Positions 10,315 through 21,530 of a DNA stretch of 64,000 nucleotides are shown in pieces. Below the pieces are notes generated by a model. That model searched no databases, was not told the origin of the DNA, and saw only the letters and a list, made by a program, of their open reading frames with translations. This DNA comes from Trichostrongylus colubriformis. Its lineage: Eukaryota; Nematoda; Chromadorea; Rhabditida; Trichostrongylidae. Positions within the stretch are counted from its first letter, which is position 1. The number at the start of each line of letters is the position of its first letter. A program made the position numbers and the translations under genes. The DNA lies in NCBI GenBank assembly GCA_963978905.1, contig OZ022257.1, forward strand, positions 5,900,965 through 5,964,964, read 5' to 3'.

Positions 10315-13300
10315 TTATCCGTTTTCGTCAATAGTTTCATATATAACTGAATTTTTATTGAACAACGCCGTACGAACGGACTCACAAGGCAGAATGTTCA
10401 CGGATGCAGATCTTCGGACTATTGCCCAAAGTTCACAGATCGATGTATCTGAAGAGGCGGTCAACACGAGTCTCGAAATACTCACAAAGAGATGGATGCT
10501 CGCAAATGATAGTACAATTCTGAATAAACGTCGATCGGATGAGCTCCAAGCCGAGATGAAAGCGCTGAACAAGCAATTTAACAAATTATGCCTTAAAAAG
10601 GTAATATATACACGAAACATCAGTTCTCAAAAAAAGTGCCAAACTTTTATTCAGCACACTCCAAAGAGGCAGAAGAATCTCTCTACTGGAAAGGAAAAAG
10701 AAAAGCATCAGACTGTCCTACAGCAGACTCCGAAAAAGCAGCAAGTTCTTCGTCAGCAGCCGCCGAAGAAGCCGGAGACTCTTCCTCAAGAGACCCCGAA
10801 GAGGCAGCAAACTCTCCCTTCACAGACCCCGAAGAAGCAGGAGGCCAAGCCTCAGCAGATTCCGAAGAAGCAGCAGACTCTCCCTATCTGCAAGGAGAAG
10901 CCTCGTGTAAAAGCACCCACCACAAAAACAAAAGCGCAAGGCTCGCAACTTGCTAGTAATCCGTTGGAAGAGTTCAGGACGACTCTTCGAGCAGTTGAGA
11001 AATATGCTGGAAAAAGAAAGCCATTCTTTGCTGCGGCTAAAAATGGATTGATCCCAATTCCTCCATTACCTGAACAAAAAAGAGTTCCGACAGTCACTCT
11101 TAATCCCAAGGAAGGTGGAGAGGTTGAACGTGAGTTTCGGTTCTTTGTAACACTTGAAGCCTAAGGTGCTAAAACGGTCAAAATGTTAGAAATAGGTTCC
11201 CTTATCACGTAGATTCCCTTTGATAACGTGTTTTGGCGCCTGATGCATTTATTGAAAGGGCGGAGCAAAGGCCATACTAGCCCACGGCCGTTGCCCCACA
11301 CTTGTACCGAAGTTCGTGACTGCAGGACCATGATGAGGAGCTTAGCCTGCGCCTTTCAACACAAACTACAGGGTGGCGAATAAATACGTGCGCCAAAAAA
11401 AGCTTTCGAATTCTATTGTTTGCTAACGAATTTTTGAAGATATTTTTATAAAACAATAGGCGATAACATCCTATAATTACAAAGAATTGTCGAAGTGACC
11501 ACCATCAGCTTCGATAGAGACGTTAATTCGTTTCTTCTTGGAATCAAAGGTGCGGCGCAGGTATTTATCGTCTAAATCGTACTGAATTTCGATCAATTCT
11601 TTTCGCAAAGTTACCAGATTCTTTGCATTTCGGCTTCTGAGTTGCTCTTTCATGGATCCCCACACAGAAAGATCCAATGGATTCAGATTTTGGCTGTTTG
11701 CAGGCCACAAATCCTTCGTCAAAAAAGGGCCGATTTTGGTCTCCAGGTAGCGAATCGTTGTTTTAGCTCCATAGGCTTGTGTTTTGTCTTTTTGAAAGAT
11801 AAAATTGAGGTGTTCTTGTCTCCAGGGCACCACAGCTTTCATGAGAATCTCTTCTTGGGAGACTGCATTAATTTTCACGTTTTTGCAATAAAAATCAAAG
11901 GGGTCTTGCCTGAGGCACTGTTGCCGCCCCAAACCATTAAACTTTCAAGCAACAGACTTCTCGTGGCAGTTTTTGCTTGCGATGGTTCTTGAAAGCTGAG
12001 CAAAGCTTGACGATGATTCTGAGAGTTTTTAGACACTTCAGCGGTGAAAATTTTCCCATCAGGCCAAAGGGCGTCGTCGATTCGGCGCATTTTGAAAAAT
12101 TCCCGTATCCTCTTGCATTTTTCCTTCCATTTTTGCTCTGCTTGATCGGTAAGAACTTTTTCGTTATACAGACGATAACCACGGAGTCCTAGCTCATTCT
12201 TCAAGTTCATTTGAACAGATTTGCGAGAAATGTTTAGCTGACTCGCCATCTTGTTTAAGCTCAGACCATCTTTTTGCTGAACTTTTTTTCTTAATAATCT
12301 CAAACACCTGTTGGGTGTTCACTGTACGTTTCCTCCCATTTCTGGGTTGGTAAGGATGTGTCCTTCTACTTTCCATTGCTCTACAATCTTTTGAACAGTC
12401 CTCAGAGGAATGCCGAGTCTCGAAGAAACTGCTAAGCTCTTCATCCCACCCTCAGCTAACTGCGCAATCGCGTTAGGGCCTCAGCATTTCTTCGTCATGC
12501 CAGTAAAGCATAATTTTTTTCTACAAACCAATAATAAGAAACAAATGAGTACTCAGAAAAAGAAAAAGTATGTACAAAGGCATTCTACAATAATTAAAAC
12601 GGAGATAAAGTTGCGCGCACGTAATTATTCGCCACCCTGTACTCCACATTCTATCTACTTCAGTCTACAGTGGACATACAGTAGCGCTCAAAAGTCTTCG
12701 GCGAAATGGTTTTTTACTTGGGTTTTTCACTTGTAACTTTTTTGCGACTGGACCGAACTAAGAGAAATTCTAGTATGTTGTACTTGGAGACACTGCATAC
12801 TAAATATACTATTTGGCGCTCAACGGTATAAGTTAAGTGGTTAAATGCAATTTTTTGTTTTTAGTGTGCCATCTCTATGCCGTCCCACTGTGCCGCTGTC
12901 ATCGAAAGTCGTGGTCGTTCTAGAAAGTTTTGATGTTTTCTGAGGCTTGTTCGTTTTGGTTTTGTAAAGAAAACCGTTTATACTGACCAAGCCTTTTTCT
13001 TCTTTCGGTGGTCTTCAAGTGAATTCTTGTAAAAAAACCATGAAAAGAGTCAAGCGGCACTCAAGTAGAAGGAAATGTTGACAATAGGTTCAGGCACCAC
13101 ATACTAAAATTTTGTCAAAGTTGCTTAAGTAGGAAAAGTTATGACAAAAAAGTGTTTGGCCGAAGACTTTTGAGCGCTACTGTATGTCCGTCCACATTTT
13201 TGAGTACCCGAATTATCCCCGTTGCTGGTTTCAAAGATACATTCCTCGTGCTCTAAGATACTGGCATCGTACGGACCGTTACTGATAGGAGTACGTTGGG

Positions 13301-13773
13301 GCGTGGTCACAACGCCTCCAACGCTGTCCTACCACGGACTGTCCGGGAGACGCCTATGTCTTGGCTTGGAAGTAATATTAAAGAGCTTTGGTAAATGCTT
13401 TTCCCATTGGAGCGCTGTGAAACTACCTCAGAAGTACGACTGTGATCAGATTTCCCTTTTTTCGTCAGGCATTTCTCGTTAAGGAAAGGAACCTTTTATT
13501 GATCCTGTTAATGTATTATATGTAATTCGTTATATTTTGAGGGAAAACTGCATTTTTCAGCTCTCGCTTTCTTCCGCAGTGCACGTCCGACGGAAGAATA
13601 TCTTGCATTAAGGGCTGAGCAAGCCCGTAATTACCCAGGAGGAGACATGGGTAAGCAATTCTCTGTTAAGTATCTGTCGTACAAACAGTATAAAGTGATC
13701 AGTTTTTTTTTCAGGAAGAGATATGCTCGAGCAGTTGCGGATGAGAGCTTCAGCAATCGGTGAAAAACGATGA
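10315..13773 (+). CDS. Pro/Gln/Lys-repeat protein, probably nuclear (5' end uncertain)
   Basis: Exons: about 10315-10600, 10655-11129, 13561-13650, 13715-13773 (TGA 13771-13773). The donor C|GTGAGT at 11130 and acceptor TTTTTCAG at 13560 join in phase to give EVEPLAFFRSARPTEEYLAL, and the last intron restores ATG-G|GA. The N-terminal part (YITEFLLNNAVRTDSQG, DADLRTIAQSSQIDVSEEAV) is helix-rich and could be a small folded or histone-fold-like domain (speculative). The middle holds degenerate tandem units of about 8-9 residues around TPKKQ/QTLP (10655-10890). The C-terminus is basic, ending ASAIGEKR. The first intron (54 bases, acceptor TTATTCAG) is a multiple of three and open, so retention would keep the frame. 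The large third intron holds a maT transposon and a Tc-like element. AATAAA at 13931. The family is not recognised. Confidence 0.6.
11369..12639 (-). mobile_element. maT-type (DD37D) Tc1/mariner transposon, 1271 bp
   Basis: Terminal inverted repeats CAGGGTGGCGAATAAATACG (11369) and inverse GTAATTATTCGCCACCCTG (to 12639), each flanked by TA (11367-11368, 12640-12641), the Tc1/mariner target duplication. It carries a minus-strand transposase relic and is inserted in intron 3 of the 10315-13773 gene, antisense to it. Confidence 0.85.
11477..12498 (-). pseudogene. maT-family transposase, frameshifted
   Basis: Reading begins near the ATG at 12498, with helix-turn-helix segments (AIAQLAEGGMKSLAVSSRLG; GLSLNKMASQLNISRKSVQ). 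The catalytic region follows: first Asp in WPDGKIFTAE, second in FQKDKTQAYGAK, third in LWPANSQNLNPLDLSVWG. Exactly 37 residues separate the last two Asp, which is the DD37D signature of maT elements. Breaks: an early stop (TGA 12481-12483), a frame change near 12290-12300 and a second near 11890-11930, so no intact product is possible. About 340 codons in total, the usual length for the family. Confidence 0.8.
12679..13182. mobile_element. Non-autonomous Tc-like element, copy 1, 504 bp
   Basis: Perfect terminal repeats CAGTAGCGCTCAAAAGTCTT / inverse, flanked by TA (12677-12678, 13183-13184). A second copy in the opposite orientation lies at 25849-26353 and is alike over its whole length. Sits in the same intron as the maT element, only 39 bp from it. 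Confidence 0.8.
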
Positions 13774-15805
13774 AAAATGATTCGTTCTCCACATACTACC
13801 GAATCGGCATGAAATCAGGAGTTACTGGTATTCTGCTGAAGCAGGCTTTGCATAACATTCTATCAGATAGAAGAAGTCTCTACTCTGTTGTTATATTGTC
13901 TTTTCCACATAATTCCTCAATTGATGAAGTAATAAATATCATTTTAATCTTTTCGTGAAATTCTTGAGTATCACTTTTCCCTCACACCAGCTTCTAATTT
14001 ATCTAATTAATGAATTATGAAGGACCTCGGGTTTTGTTGGGCCCCAATTAATACAAAAGGTAGAGATAGACGAGACGCTGTCGGACCCAACTACAGCGGC
14101 GCTCTTGGCTCGCACGCATCGCGTTGCAAGCTGCGCCGGCGGTGCGAAAGGGCACACTCGTTAGGACAGGTCTTTCGCGAAAAGCTCAAAAAATACAATC
14201 AGGCGGAAATGGTGGAGCAAGTAAGAACGACACACTGCTCTTCATGGCTGCATCAACTCTCTGCTTAGACTAACCAAGCATTCAACCTCATGGGAGTTCT
14301 TGAGTAAGGGCCTTATATTTGACCTACACGCGTGGTGACCCAATTCGGGTGTCCTGTGCACACGATGGTATTTTCCTGATCTACCATAAGAATCTGTGGT
14401 TTCGGTTCGAGAGGAAACACTCGCCATCAGACATGGCTCGTCGTAAATGTCTGTGATTTCGATTAGAATTGGAGATAGCGTGAAAAAGTATGGTCTGTTC
14501 CTTAGCCAGAACTGGCTCTGTAATTGTGAACCAAAAATAGAAAACATCCAATTATCGCAAATTATGGTTAATTGGTCACAGGTAGATAAAATGAGCATGC
14601 AAAATTTTCTCCGATTCATGGAAGGTATGATTCAAATTATGTACAGATATAATTGCTCAAGATTGGGCTCGGCTCTTTTGTTAGTGGGTCATGTAAGGAG
14701 TGAAAGGTTCCATCAGCTAGCCTTGTTTTGTTTAAGCGCTATACAAATAAATGAAGTAAACACTGTTCCAACTTGTTAACTGATAAGCGTGACCTCTCAC
14801 TCCTCTCGGGTTCGATTTCAACAACTCCCTTAAATCTGCCTTCTGACTAACCACCACCTCGTAATTCGCCTGATGTCCATTCATATAGACGGCACAGTTT
14901 TTGAGGATATTCAGAGGGTAGGTGGCTATTAAAGTTTTCTTCACTTTCCTCTCAATTCTATAATTCCTTTTTTGCCATTTTCTGTACCTGAGTGCATCCT
15001 AATCGAAATTACCCAACATCTCAGAAGTGATCTGATCACGGTCTGCTTGTTAATCTAGATGTATCAAGAACTGAGACACCCAAAGATTCACTTGCACGAA
15101 AAAAAAACAGAACTTTCCAAAAATAATGAAAGATTATCCAGTTAGCTTCTGATTTTGCTGATTTTCTGAAGTAGCACCAAAAACAAAACCACTCCACTAG
15201 ATACACTGTTATAACAGAAACGTCGAAAGGATAGAGAAATTTCCTTTTATCCAGTGCAAAAATCGAAAATCTGGAGGAGCAGCAGCTCGCATGATTCCCG
15301 CCATGCGAATTTGAAAAATTTGAACAACTGTCGGCGGGAACAGCGTGGTTCAATTTTTCGCGCCTAACGTTATTTCGCTTCTCAACATCCCTGTCCACAT
15401 TACCATGATCTCTGAGCACCTAGCGCCCTCGCTGTCCCGTTTCCCGCATGATCTACCTCGTCGGACGTTATCTGAGGAGACCATTTCAGCCGTATCATTG
15501 CTTTTCGCATGAAGCTTTGAATGTTGCCATTAATATGCACATACGACATGAATATGTGGGTAACAGAGGAACTCAGACTTCAAACGACGATTTCTTTGAA
15601 CTTGCAGTCCAATGTCTTCACCATTTTATCATCGCCTAGGTGAGCCTTTCCAAAGAAGTGCATTTCACATCTGATAAGGTTATCGGTATTTATGTTGTAT
15701 TCGCATACTACGGGCCACATACAAAGTTTCACGCGGAAAGCACGAATGGGACTGAGATAGTCTCCTCAATGTAACGCCCGACGGGTAGGAGCGTCCGGGG
15801 AGGAG
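13774..15805. other. Intergenic stretch
   Basis: Holds the 3' end of the preceding gene (AATAAA at 13931), a degenerate family A fragment at about 14030-14165 (GCTCGCACGCATCGCGTTGC) and an isolated family B right end at 14325-14350 (GACCCAATTCGGGTGTCCTG). A short open frame from an ATG at 15403 (MISEHLAPSLSRFPHDLPRR) is possible but lacks splice support. Confidence 0.4.
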
Positions 15806-16045
15806 GGGTGTGTACCCTTATGTCAGGATTGTCGCACGACGACGAGCGGCGTGCGACGCACTGTGTGCGAGCTACGCGCGTCGCGATTGTTGGGTCTTAG
15901 AACGATTACGCGCTAATGCTAGCGGCGCGATACGCAGCTGACTTGTAATCGCTCCAGGACCCAACAACATGGCGCTTTTGGTTCGCCCGCCTTGCTTCGC
16001 TTGCCATGCCGCAGTGCGACAATCCTGACATAAGGTTACACACCC
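15806..16045. mobile_element. Family A MITE with perfect 9-bp target duplication, 240 bp
   Basis: GGGTGTGTACCCTTATGTCA at 15806 and its inverse TGACATAAGGTTACACACCC ending at 16045 are flanked by identical 9-mers GGGGAGGAG (15797-15805 and 16046-16054). A 9-bp duplication is characteristic of Mutator-like elements. It lies 0.3 kb upstream of the membrane-protein gene. Confidence 0.8.
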
Positions 16046-16312
16046 GGGGAGGAGGGACTGCGAGGGATCTATGTGCCAAAAATGATGGTGATGTGGACAG
16101 AAACACAGAGTAGGAAACAAATCAACACCGGGCGCGAAAATTTGAAGCGCGCTTTTCCCGCCGACAGTGGTCAGATTTCCTCGGCGGAAATTATATAAGC
16201 TACTGTTAGTCCAGCTTTCGATTTCTGCATTGCAAAAAAAGCAACAACCTGATACCGACTTCATTGCTGTGTCCAATTATAGAGTCTGTAATTTTTATGC
16301 CACAAGCGTCAG

Positions 16313-17414
16313 ATGTCCTGGGATGTTCCTGACCTGGACACTTTTCAGACCATTGATCGAGTGGCAAATCATACTGATGAGCTGATCACTGAAATCCAAG
16401 TAACACTCAATGGAACCACGGTCGTGGTGAGTTAACGAAATGAAATCCAGTATCCAGTGAGGTTCGAAACAGGCACGACCGAACCGTTTCGTGGAGGAAG
16501 GTAGAATAGAGTAGAACAATCTGCGCTCAGTAGTCATCTTCGGCCACTTTCACACTTTGTGACGCCATTGTCGACTCAGTCGACGACGTACACGGCGATG
16601 GCTATTTATTTATAACTGGTGACCTGGTAGGAATTTATTCCATGTCACATAATATGTATTTCAAACCACCGCGATGAAAGCAATGGTCGCCGAAAAAACG
16701 CGTGGAGATCTATGAGACACGAAAGATAAGAAACCGAAAAAAACCGAAAAAAGAAGAGGAAGAAGCATCGCATCGTCATCATATTTTGACGTGAGAGTGG
16801 GTCAAATGTTAGCAGCAGAGCGTAAGTCGGAGCCGACAGCCTCGTTTACAGCATCGCTTTGTATGAAGGTTCGTTACGACACAATTCAGAAGCTCTTCGT
16901 TAGCATGCGTCCTTCAGTAGCTCCAAAAATTAGGCAGTGAAGCCCGAGCGCGCAAGGCAACAGCAAGGATGTGAGCGATGTGACCCATCTCAAGTGTCCT
17001 GATACACCCATCAGTCCTAGCTCATTCATTAGCTGATCTCAAGTCGTTGCATAGGAAACTTCGCTTTCAAAATTCTTTGCGGTTCCCAATCGAGTTGAAT
17101 GCATGACGTATCTCACTGACTACATACGAGACTTCGCGCCTCATCTGCAACTGACCTGTTCATTATCATTTCAGGTCTCTAACCTCGGTGACGCTGTCAC
17201 GATACTACTTGATCAGCTCTATCAACTCATCTTCTGGACATTGATTATAGTGATACCTGTGCTGTGTCTCTCTATTCTAATGGTGACGATCGCATGTGTG
17301 ATACGTAGTTGTCGCAGACCAGTGCGCTATATTCCACATTATCGGGAAATTCCACTTGTCAGAGAAAATTACAATTCATCCAAGTTATTCCGGGAAGAAG
17401 CTGAAGATGTATAA
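16313..17414 (+). CDS. Small single-pass membrane protein, 117 aa
   Basis: Two exons, 16313-16426 and 17175-17414, join in phase 0 (donor GTGAGT, acceptor ATTTCAG). There is no signal peptide. The N-terminal 55 residues are acidic with two N-glycosylation sequons (N19-H-T, N33-G-T). A strong hydrophobic segment spans residues 56-81 (LIFWTLIIVIPVLCLSILM onward), followed by a basic RSCRRPVRY and a 36-residue tail ending KLFREEAEDV. This suggests a type III, N-terminus-outside protein (inference). Acceptors at 16282 (TTATAG) and 16312 (GTCAG) could serve trans-splicing. The last codons and 3' flank are duplicated in tandem downstream. I do not recognise the family; a nematode-specific protein is likely. 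Confidence 0.65.
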
Positions 17415-17860
17415 TTTCAAAAAAGTGTTTTATGTGCTTATTTCTTTTTTTACTTTGCATAAGTTCTTTTCAACTGAATGTTAAGAAGCTTAAAAGACTG
17501 ACATCAAATCGACTTGCAAAATGAAAGTTTTAGGACTATTTTGAAAACTAAAGAACGGTTTCAATTCCCATGGCTCCTTCACTTCTATAAATTTGAGGAT
17601 ATTTCCTCATTCTCTTTTCTCTTTCTCTCATCTTTCTCCGGGAGGAAGCCGAAGATGTATAATTTCAGTGAAGTGGTTTATGTGCTTATTTTTCCAAATT
17701 TGTAAAAGTACTGTTTTGCTAAATTTAAAGAAGCTTAAGAGGCTGACATTAAATCAAACTGCAAAAGAAAAGTTAGAGGATTATCCGAAAACTGAAAACC
17801 AGTTTTCATTTTCATAGCTATTTCACTTTCAAAAATTTGACGGTATTTTCTCATCCAAGA
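17390..17860. repeat. Tandem duplication of the last coding bases and 3' flank
   Basis: Unit 1 (about 17390-17625) and unit 2 (about 17635-17860) share TCCGGGAAGAAGCTGAAGAT-type starts including the stop codon, then ATAATTTCA, GTTTATGTGCTTATTT, AAGAAGCTTAA, CTGACAT, AAAACT and the CTTCACTT/TTTGAGGATATTT block. Unit 2 is slightly diverged and carries no acceptor, so it is probably not translated. Confidence 0.65.
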
Positions 17861-18060
17861 CCCAGCATCATAATTCGAACACAACCGAAATTCCTGAACA
17901 AACTAAAGTAGGGCCATCGTCAGAAATCAAAAAATTAATAAATATGAATATAAAAAGAATAAACATGAATATAAAAATAAACATAACAGATAAATAAATA
18001 TAAAATTAATAAAATAAATTGGCTAAGTAAGGTAACACACTATCGATGAATGTTTAGTGA

Positions 18061-18190
18061 GGCTGCCTTCATAGTATGCGCTACCGAAGGCTGAAGTGGC
18101 TGCGTCGTCTCTGCGTCTGTGTCTCTGACTGTGAACGCAGCCATCCCCTGCCGCCGGCAGCCGGCACCACCGTTGAGTATGAGCACAACC
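18061..18190. mobile_element. Family C MITE, degenerate
   Basis: Contains GGCTGCCTTCATAGTATGCG, CTGCGTCTGTGTCTC, TGTGAACGCAGCCATCCCCT and TGAGTATGAGCAC, matching the family C layout. Ends are decayed. Confidence 0.45.
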
Positions 18191-19310
18191 TGTATCTCTT
18201 TATGTTGTACCCCGCTCGACTTTTTTGAATTCTTTACGGTGATCACTCTACGAAGTGATTTTTGCCTAAAGTTTTTTAAAGACTAAAAAAAGACATGACT
18301 TCGCTGATATAGACGTACAGCTCTCTACTGCAGCAATGTGTTCCCAGCCTTATTATTTCGGAGTAACTCCCCTTTCTTGTGAAGCCTCCTCCCTGACCAC
18401 GATACGACCCATTTCGTTTTTTATCATCACATGACCGCAATGGCAGCGTAATTTCGCGTTTCACTATCTTTTCGGTAAACAGTTCAGCCAGGAGCCTGAA
18501 GATAGCGTCTTTTAAAGCTGTAATTCAAACAATTGCTTGCGTAACTATGCCTTCAATGATGTATAAATTGACACTGAAGATCGTCCAAGTGATCGCCGAT
18601 TCATTTTCTCGCTACCTACAAACCGCCAACCTATGATTGGTTTCGGGAAAGACTTTGTACCACTGAGTTGTCTTGTACTGAATGTAATTCAAATCGGTCC
18701 ATCGTTATCTCTCCGTGGCCAAAAGCACTTCTTATACAAAGCAACTTAACCCGCCTACTATCACAGACTCCGCCCATCTAACAACTCTTTCCCTCTATCA
18801 AAACAGCAAACCATTACTAGACCTTTGGCAACGTTTGTGACATATTCTTACACCATGTACATTCCACATAGCATATTTGCTCAACTAAAAAGAAATCTAT
18901 ACAACTCATTCAAAAATTTAGGACATGTAACTTTATCTTGTGGATCCTATGGAACTTGTAAGTTACGAGAGCAACACAAATAAAGAGGGATCACTTTATT
19001 GCTGTTTACCCACAGCATTTCGGATGTCTACGCTTTACTTTCCACTTGCAAGCAATGTTAAGCATAAAGCCTTGAATGGGTTACGAAAACATCTAGTCAA
19101 ATAAACACTATTCAACCAACAAGACGTTTTACTTCATGACTAAATCATGCTATAAGTAGTTCCGTAACCATGTATTTTCTGGCTCACTGGATTTCTTGTC
19201 TACAGGTAATACTTCACTCATATAACCTTTATTTTTCAAACCTCATTATACAAATCGAAAATTCAAGAAATAAACCTCAACACTGTTTAAGAGGCTCACT
19301 CGAAGTGCAC
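18191..19310. other. Non-coding stretch
   Basis: No supported exon, RNA gene or transposon end on either strand. Confidence 0.35.
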
Positions 19311-19530
19311 GGGTGTGCACTCTTACGTCTATACTTCGCAACGCCGCGTGTCGTGTGCGACGTGATGCGTGCGAGTTAGGGGTGCGGCTGTATGTGGGTC
19401 TTGAAGCTATTGCACGGCAAATGCATACGCCCTGCATAATCGCTTCAGCACCCAACCACGGACGGGCCCTCGGCTCACACATACCGCGGTGCACAACGCA
19501 GTGCGAAATTTTTACGAAGGGTTCCTTACT
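19311..19530. mobile_element. Family A MITE, diverged copy
   Basis: Left end GGGTGTGCACTCTTACGTCT, right end TGCGAAATTTTTACGAAGGG. The interior keeps GTGTGCGACGTGATGCGTGC and the ACCCAACCACGGACGGG block equivalent to ACCCAACAACATGGCGC in the intact copies. Confidence 0.5.
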
Positions 19531-19874
19531 CGCTGTGCGACAGCAGGTGGATGACACTGTGAGCACCATTGGTGGGAGAGGTCAGGGGATGACTGACTGT
19601 TTTCTATCAGGCTTTCACAACTAACGAGCAAGTTTACGTGTTTTTCCTACCGAACGTGGTATGCCGTAAATCTATGCGATGCAAAGGTAATTTTTTACCT
19701 GAAAAATTCAAGGGTTCAACCAATTCCATAAAGTCTCGCTCTAGAAACAAGACCATGAAGAAGTGTTCAGATGCTCAGCATTCGCCATGATCGTTTCAGT
19801 GAGAAATGGAATGAGCAGTTGGCGTTATTCAAATTCTTATCAGACGCGTCAATGGAATTCTGTCTGAGCCTCGA

Positions 19875-20166
19875 GTCGCTTTCATACTTTGCGCACCGAC
19901 GCCACGGGCAGCGACGGCGGTGAAATCATGTGCCCGCCATCGACCACGGCGCTACTCGGTGAATCCTGGCACAGTGCCAAGCTATCGAAGATCGAATGCA
20001 AATTTATTCTGGCCACGATCATCATAGTGTAGTGTGGTAGGGTCAAACATTTTACAAACGGAGCGCGTCACCGGAGTGGCCGACGGCGAGCACATGATTT
20101 TTCCGGTGTCAAATTGCCGCTGTCGCCGCCGGTGTCGGCGTCGGTGGGCAAAGTATGAACGCGGTT
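19875..20166. mobile_element. Family C palindromic MITE, about 290 bp
   Basis: Left GCTTTCATACTTTGCGCACC, right inverse TCGGTGGGCAAAGTATGAAC. The inner GGCCACGATCATCATAGTGT and ACGGAGCGCG blocks match 5231-5546; the ends match 6643-7000. Confidence 0.55.
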
Positions 20167-21169
20167 TAAATATTTTTGAGTGTTCTGTTTTCGAATTTAA
20201 AAAATCGTTACTTTAGTTCCCTTTTCCTTTCTCCCAAAGGGAATTCAAATTCAAAAGTAATATCTTCTCCTTCTACATCAAAGGCCCCGCCTGGTGTGAG
20301 GAGAAAGTGAGAACAACCAGGACGTGTTCTCTAAAAAAAGGTTCAGTTCCCTAGAGGTGATGTGTGGCGAAACTCGTATTGAGGAAGCGCGGTTTAAGGT
20401 CTTTTCACCATCCCGCACCACTCCCAGTCACGCCGCTACGCATCCGCCGGGGAAGTTGTCGCGACAGAGGGACAACGTTCACGGGCGCCTGCCTCAATCC
20501 CTCGTCCGTCTGCATCTACAGTACCGATCAGTGATGCAGAGGAGCGCAAAAAGGGAAAAAATTAGGAGGGTTTTCGGTTTCCTATCTCTCGCTGCTTTAC
20601 TCGTTTCTTCACTACTCTCGCCCTACTTTCAGCAGTAATATAGAAAGCACCTGTCCCCCAGTAATTCCACAGACATCAAATTCACTCTTCTGGTGTCTTT
20701 GAATAACTTCATTGATGTAGAGTGTAATAATGTGTGATTGATTCAATGCCGTTGCTATGATACAATTGCTATGAAACCTGTTAAACAAAACTAAAATTAA
20801 GTTATTCTCAAAACTTCGTACTGTACTCTCACAAGTGTTCTCATTGCTCTTTAGTACAAATGTTGAGATAATGTAGCTCTTGTTGCGACTTATCAACAAC
20901 AGTCAAAAATTATCTCACGGTTAATACACCTCTTGTGAGACAGGTCATTAAACGTGTATTTTATTGTTGGAATACTATAACAAAGCTTAAAATCACACTT
21001 TACCTACCTACAGCTTTGATTGATCATAAATACCCACTAGACAAAGAATCAATAGTGAGCACATTATCCCCGTTCCTATGTATAGTGGTGCAAGGGAAGC
21101 CTGTTTACGTTCAAAGCCTGTTTCTTTGTGTCACTAACGATTAGCAATTGCCTGGTCACAGTTATCTAG
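20167..21169. other. Unassigned stretch
   Basis: Open frames occur (for example 20935-21144, IDHKYPLDKESIVSTLSPFL) but no splice chain joins them convincingly. They could belong upstream of the candidate exons at 21170. Confidence 0.3.
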
Positions 21170-21369
21170 GGGATATCAATGATTCCAAATACACGCAACA
21201 CACCGCTGGATATCGCACTATTTCTGGAGGTACGGTATTTCTTACGGTTCAGCTTACATTTCTCTTGTACTACCTAATCTCAAAACTAATTTTTTGTCCC
21301 AAAAGGTGGAGCACTTGATCTCAGCAGACAAGAAAACAGGTATTACAAGTCACGGTGGAAGTTAACAGA
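21170..21369 (+). CDS. Candidate exon pair, frame ambiguous
   Basis: Segments 21170-21230 (acceptor TTATCTAG, donor GTACGG) and from about 21307 (acceptor CCAAAAG) look like exons. Two frames stay open across the join: one reads MIPNTRNTPLDIALFLE then VEHLISADKKTGITSHGGS and stops; the other reads NDSKYTQHTAGYRTISGGG then LDLSRQENRYYKSRWKLTDF and runs into a family B MITE. Without homology I cannot choose between them. It may be an upstream part of the gene at 22409. Confidence 0.3.
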
Positions 21370-21378
21370 TTTTAAGGG

Positions 21379-21530
21379 TGTGCGACAGGACACTCGAATT
21401 GGGACGGATCGTGCGAGACGTCGGCCGCCATGTTTCGTGTGCGGCCTATTCATAACGGGACCAACTACGCCGCGCAGTGATCTTATGCGCAGAACATCTT
21501 GACCAATTCGAGTGCGCTGTTATACCCAGC
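21379..21530. mobile_element. Family B MITE, about 150 bp
   Basis: Left TGTGCGACAGGACACTCGAA, right inverse GACCAATTCGAGTGCGCTGT. No coding capacity. Abuts the candidate exon at 21307-21369. Confidence 0.6.

Noticed and set aside
10636..10956. Second-frame ORF rich in Ser/Glu/Ala over the repeat region
   Set aside because: It arises from the tandem repeat read in another frame; the TPKKQ frame is the one that joins both neighbouring exons in phase.
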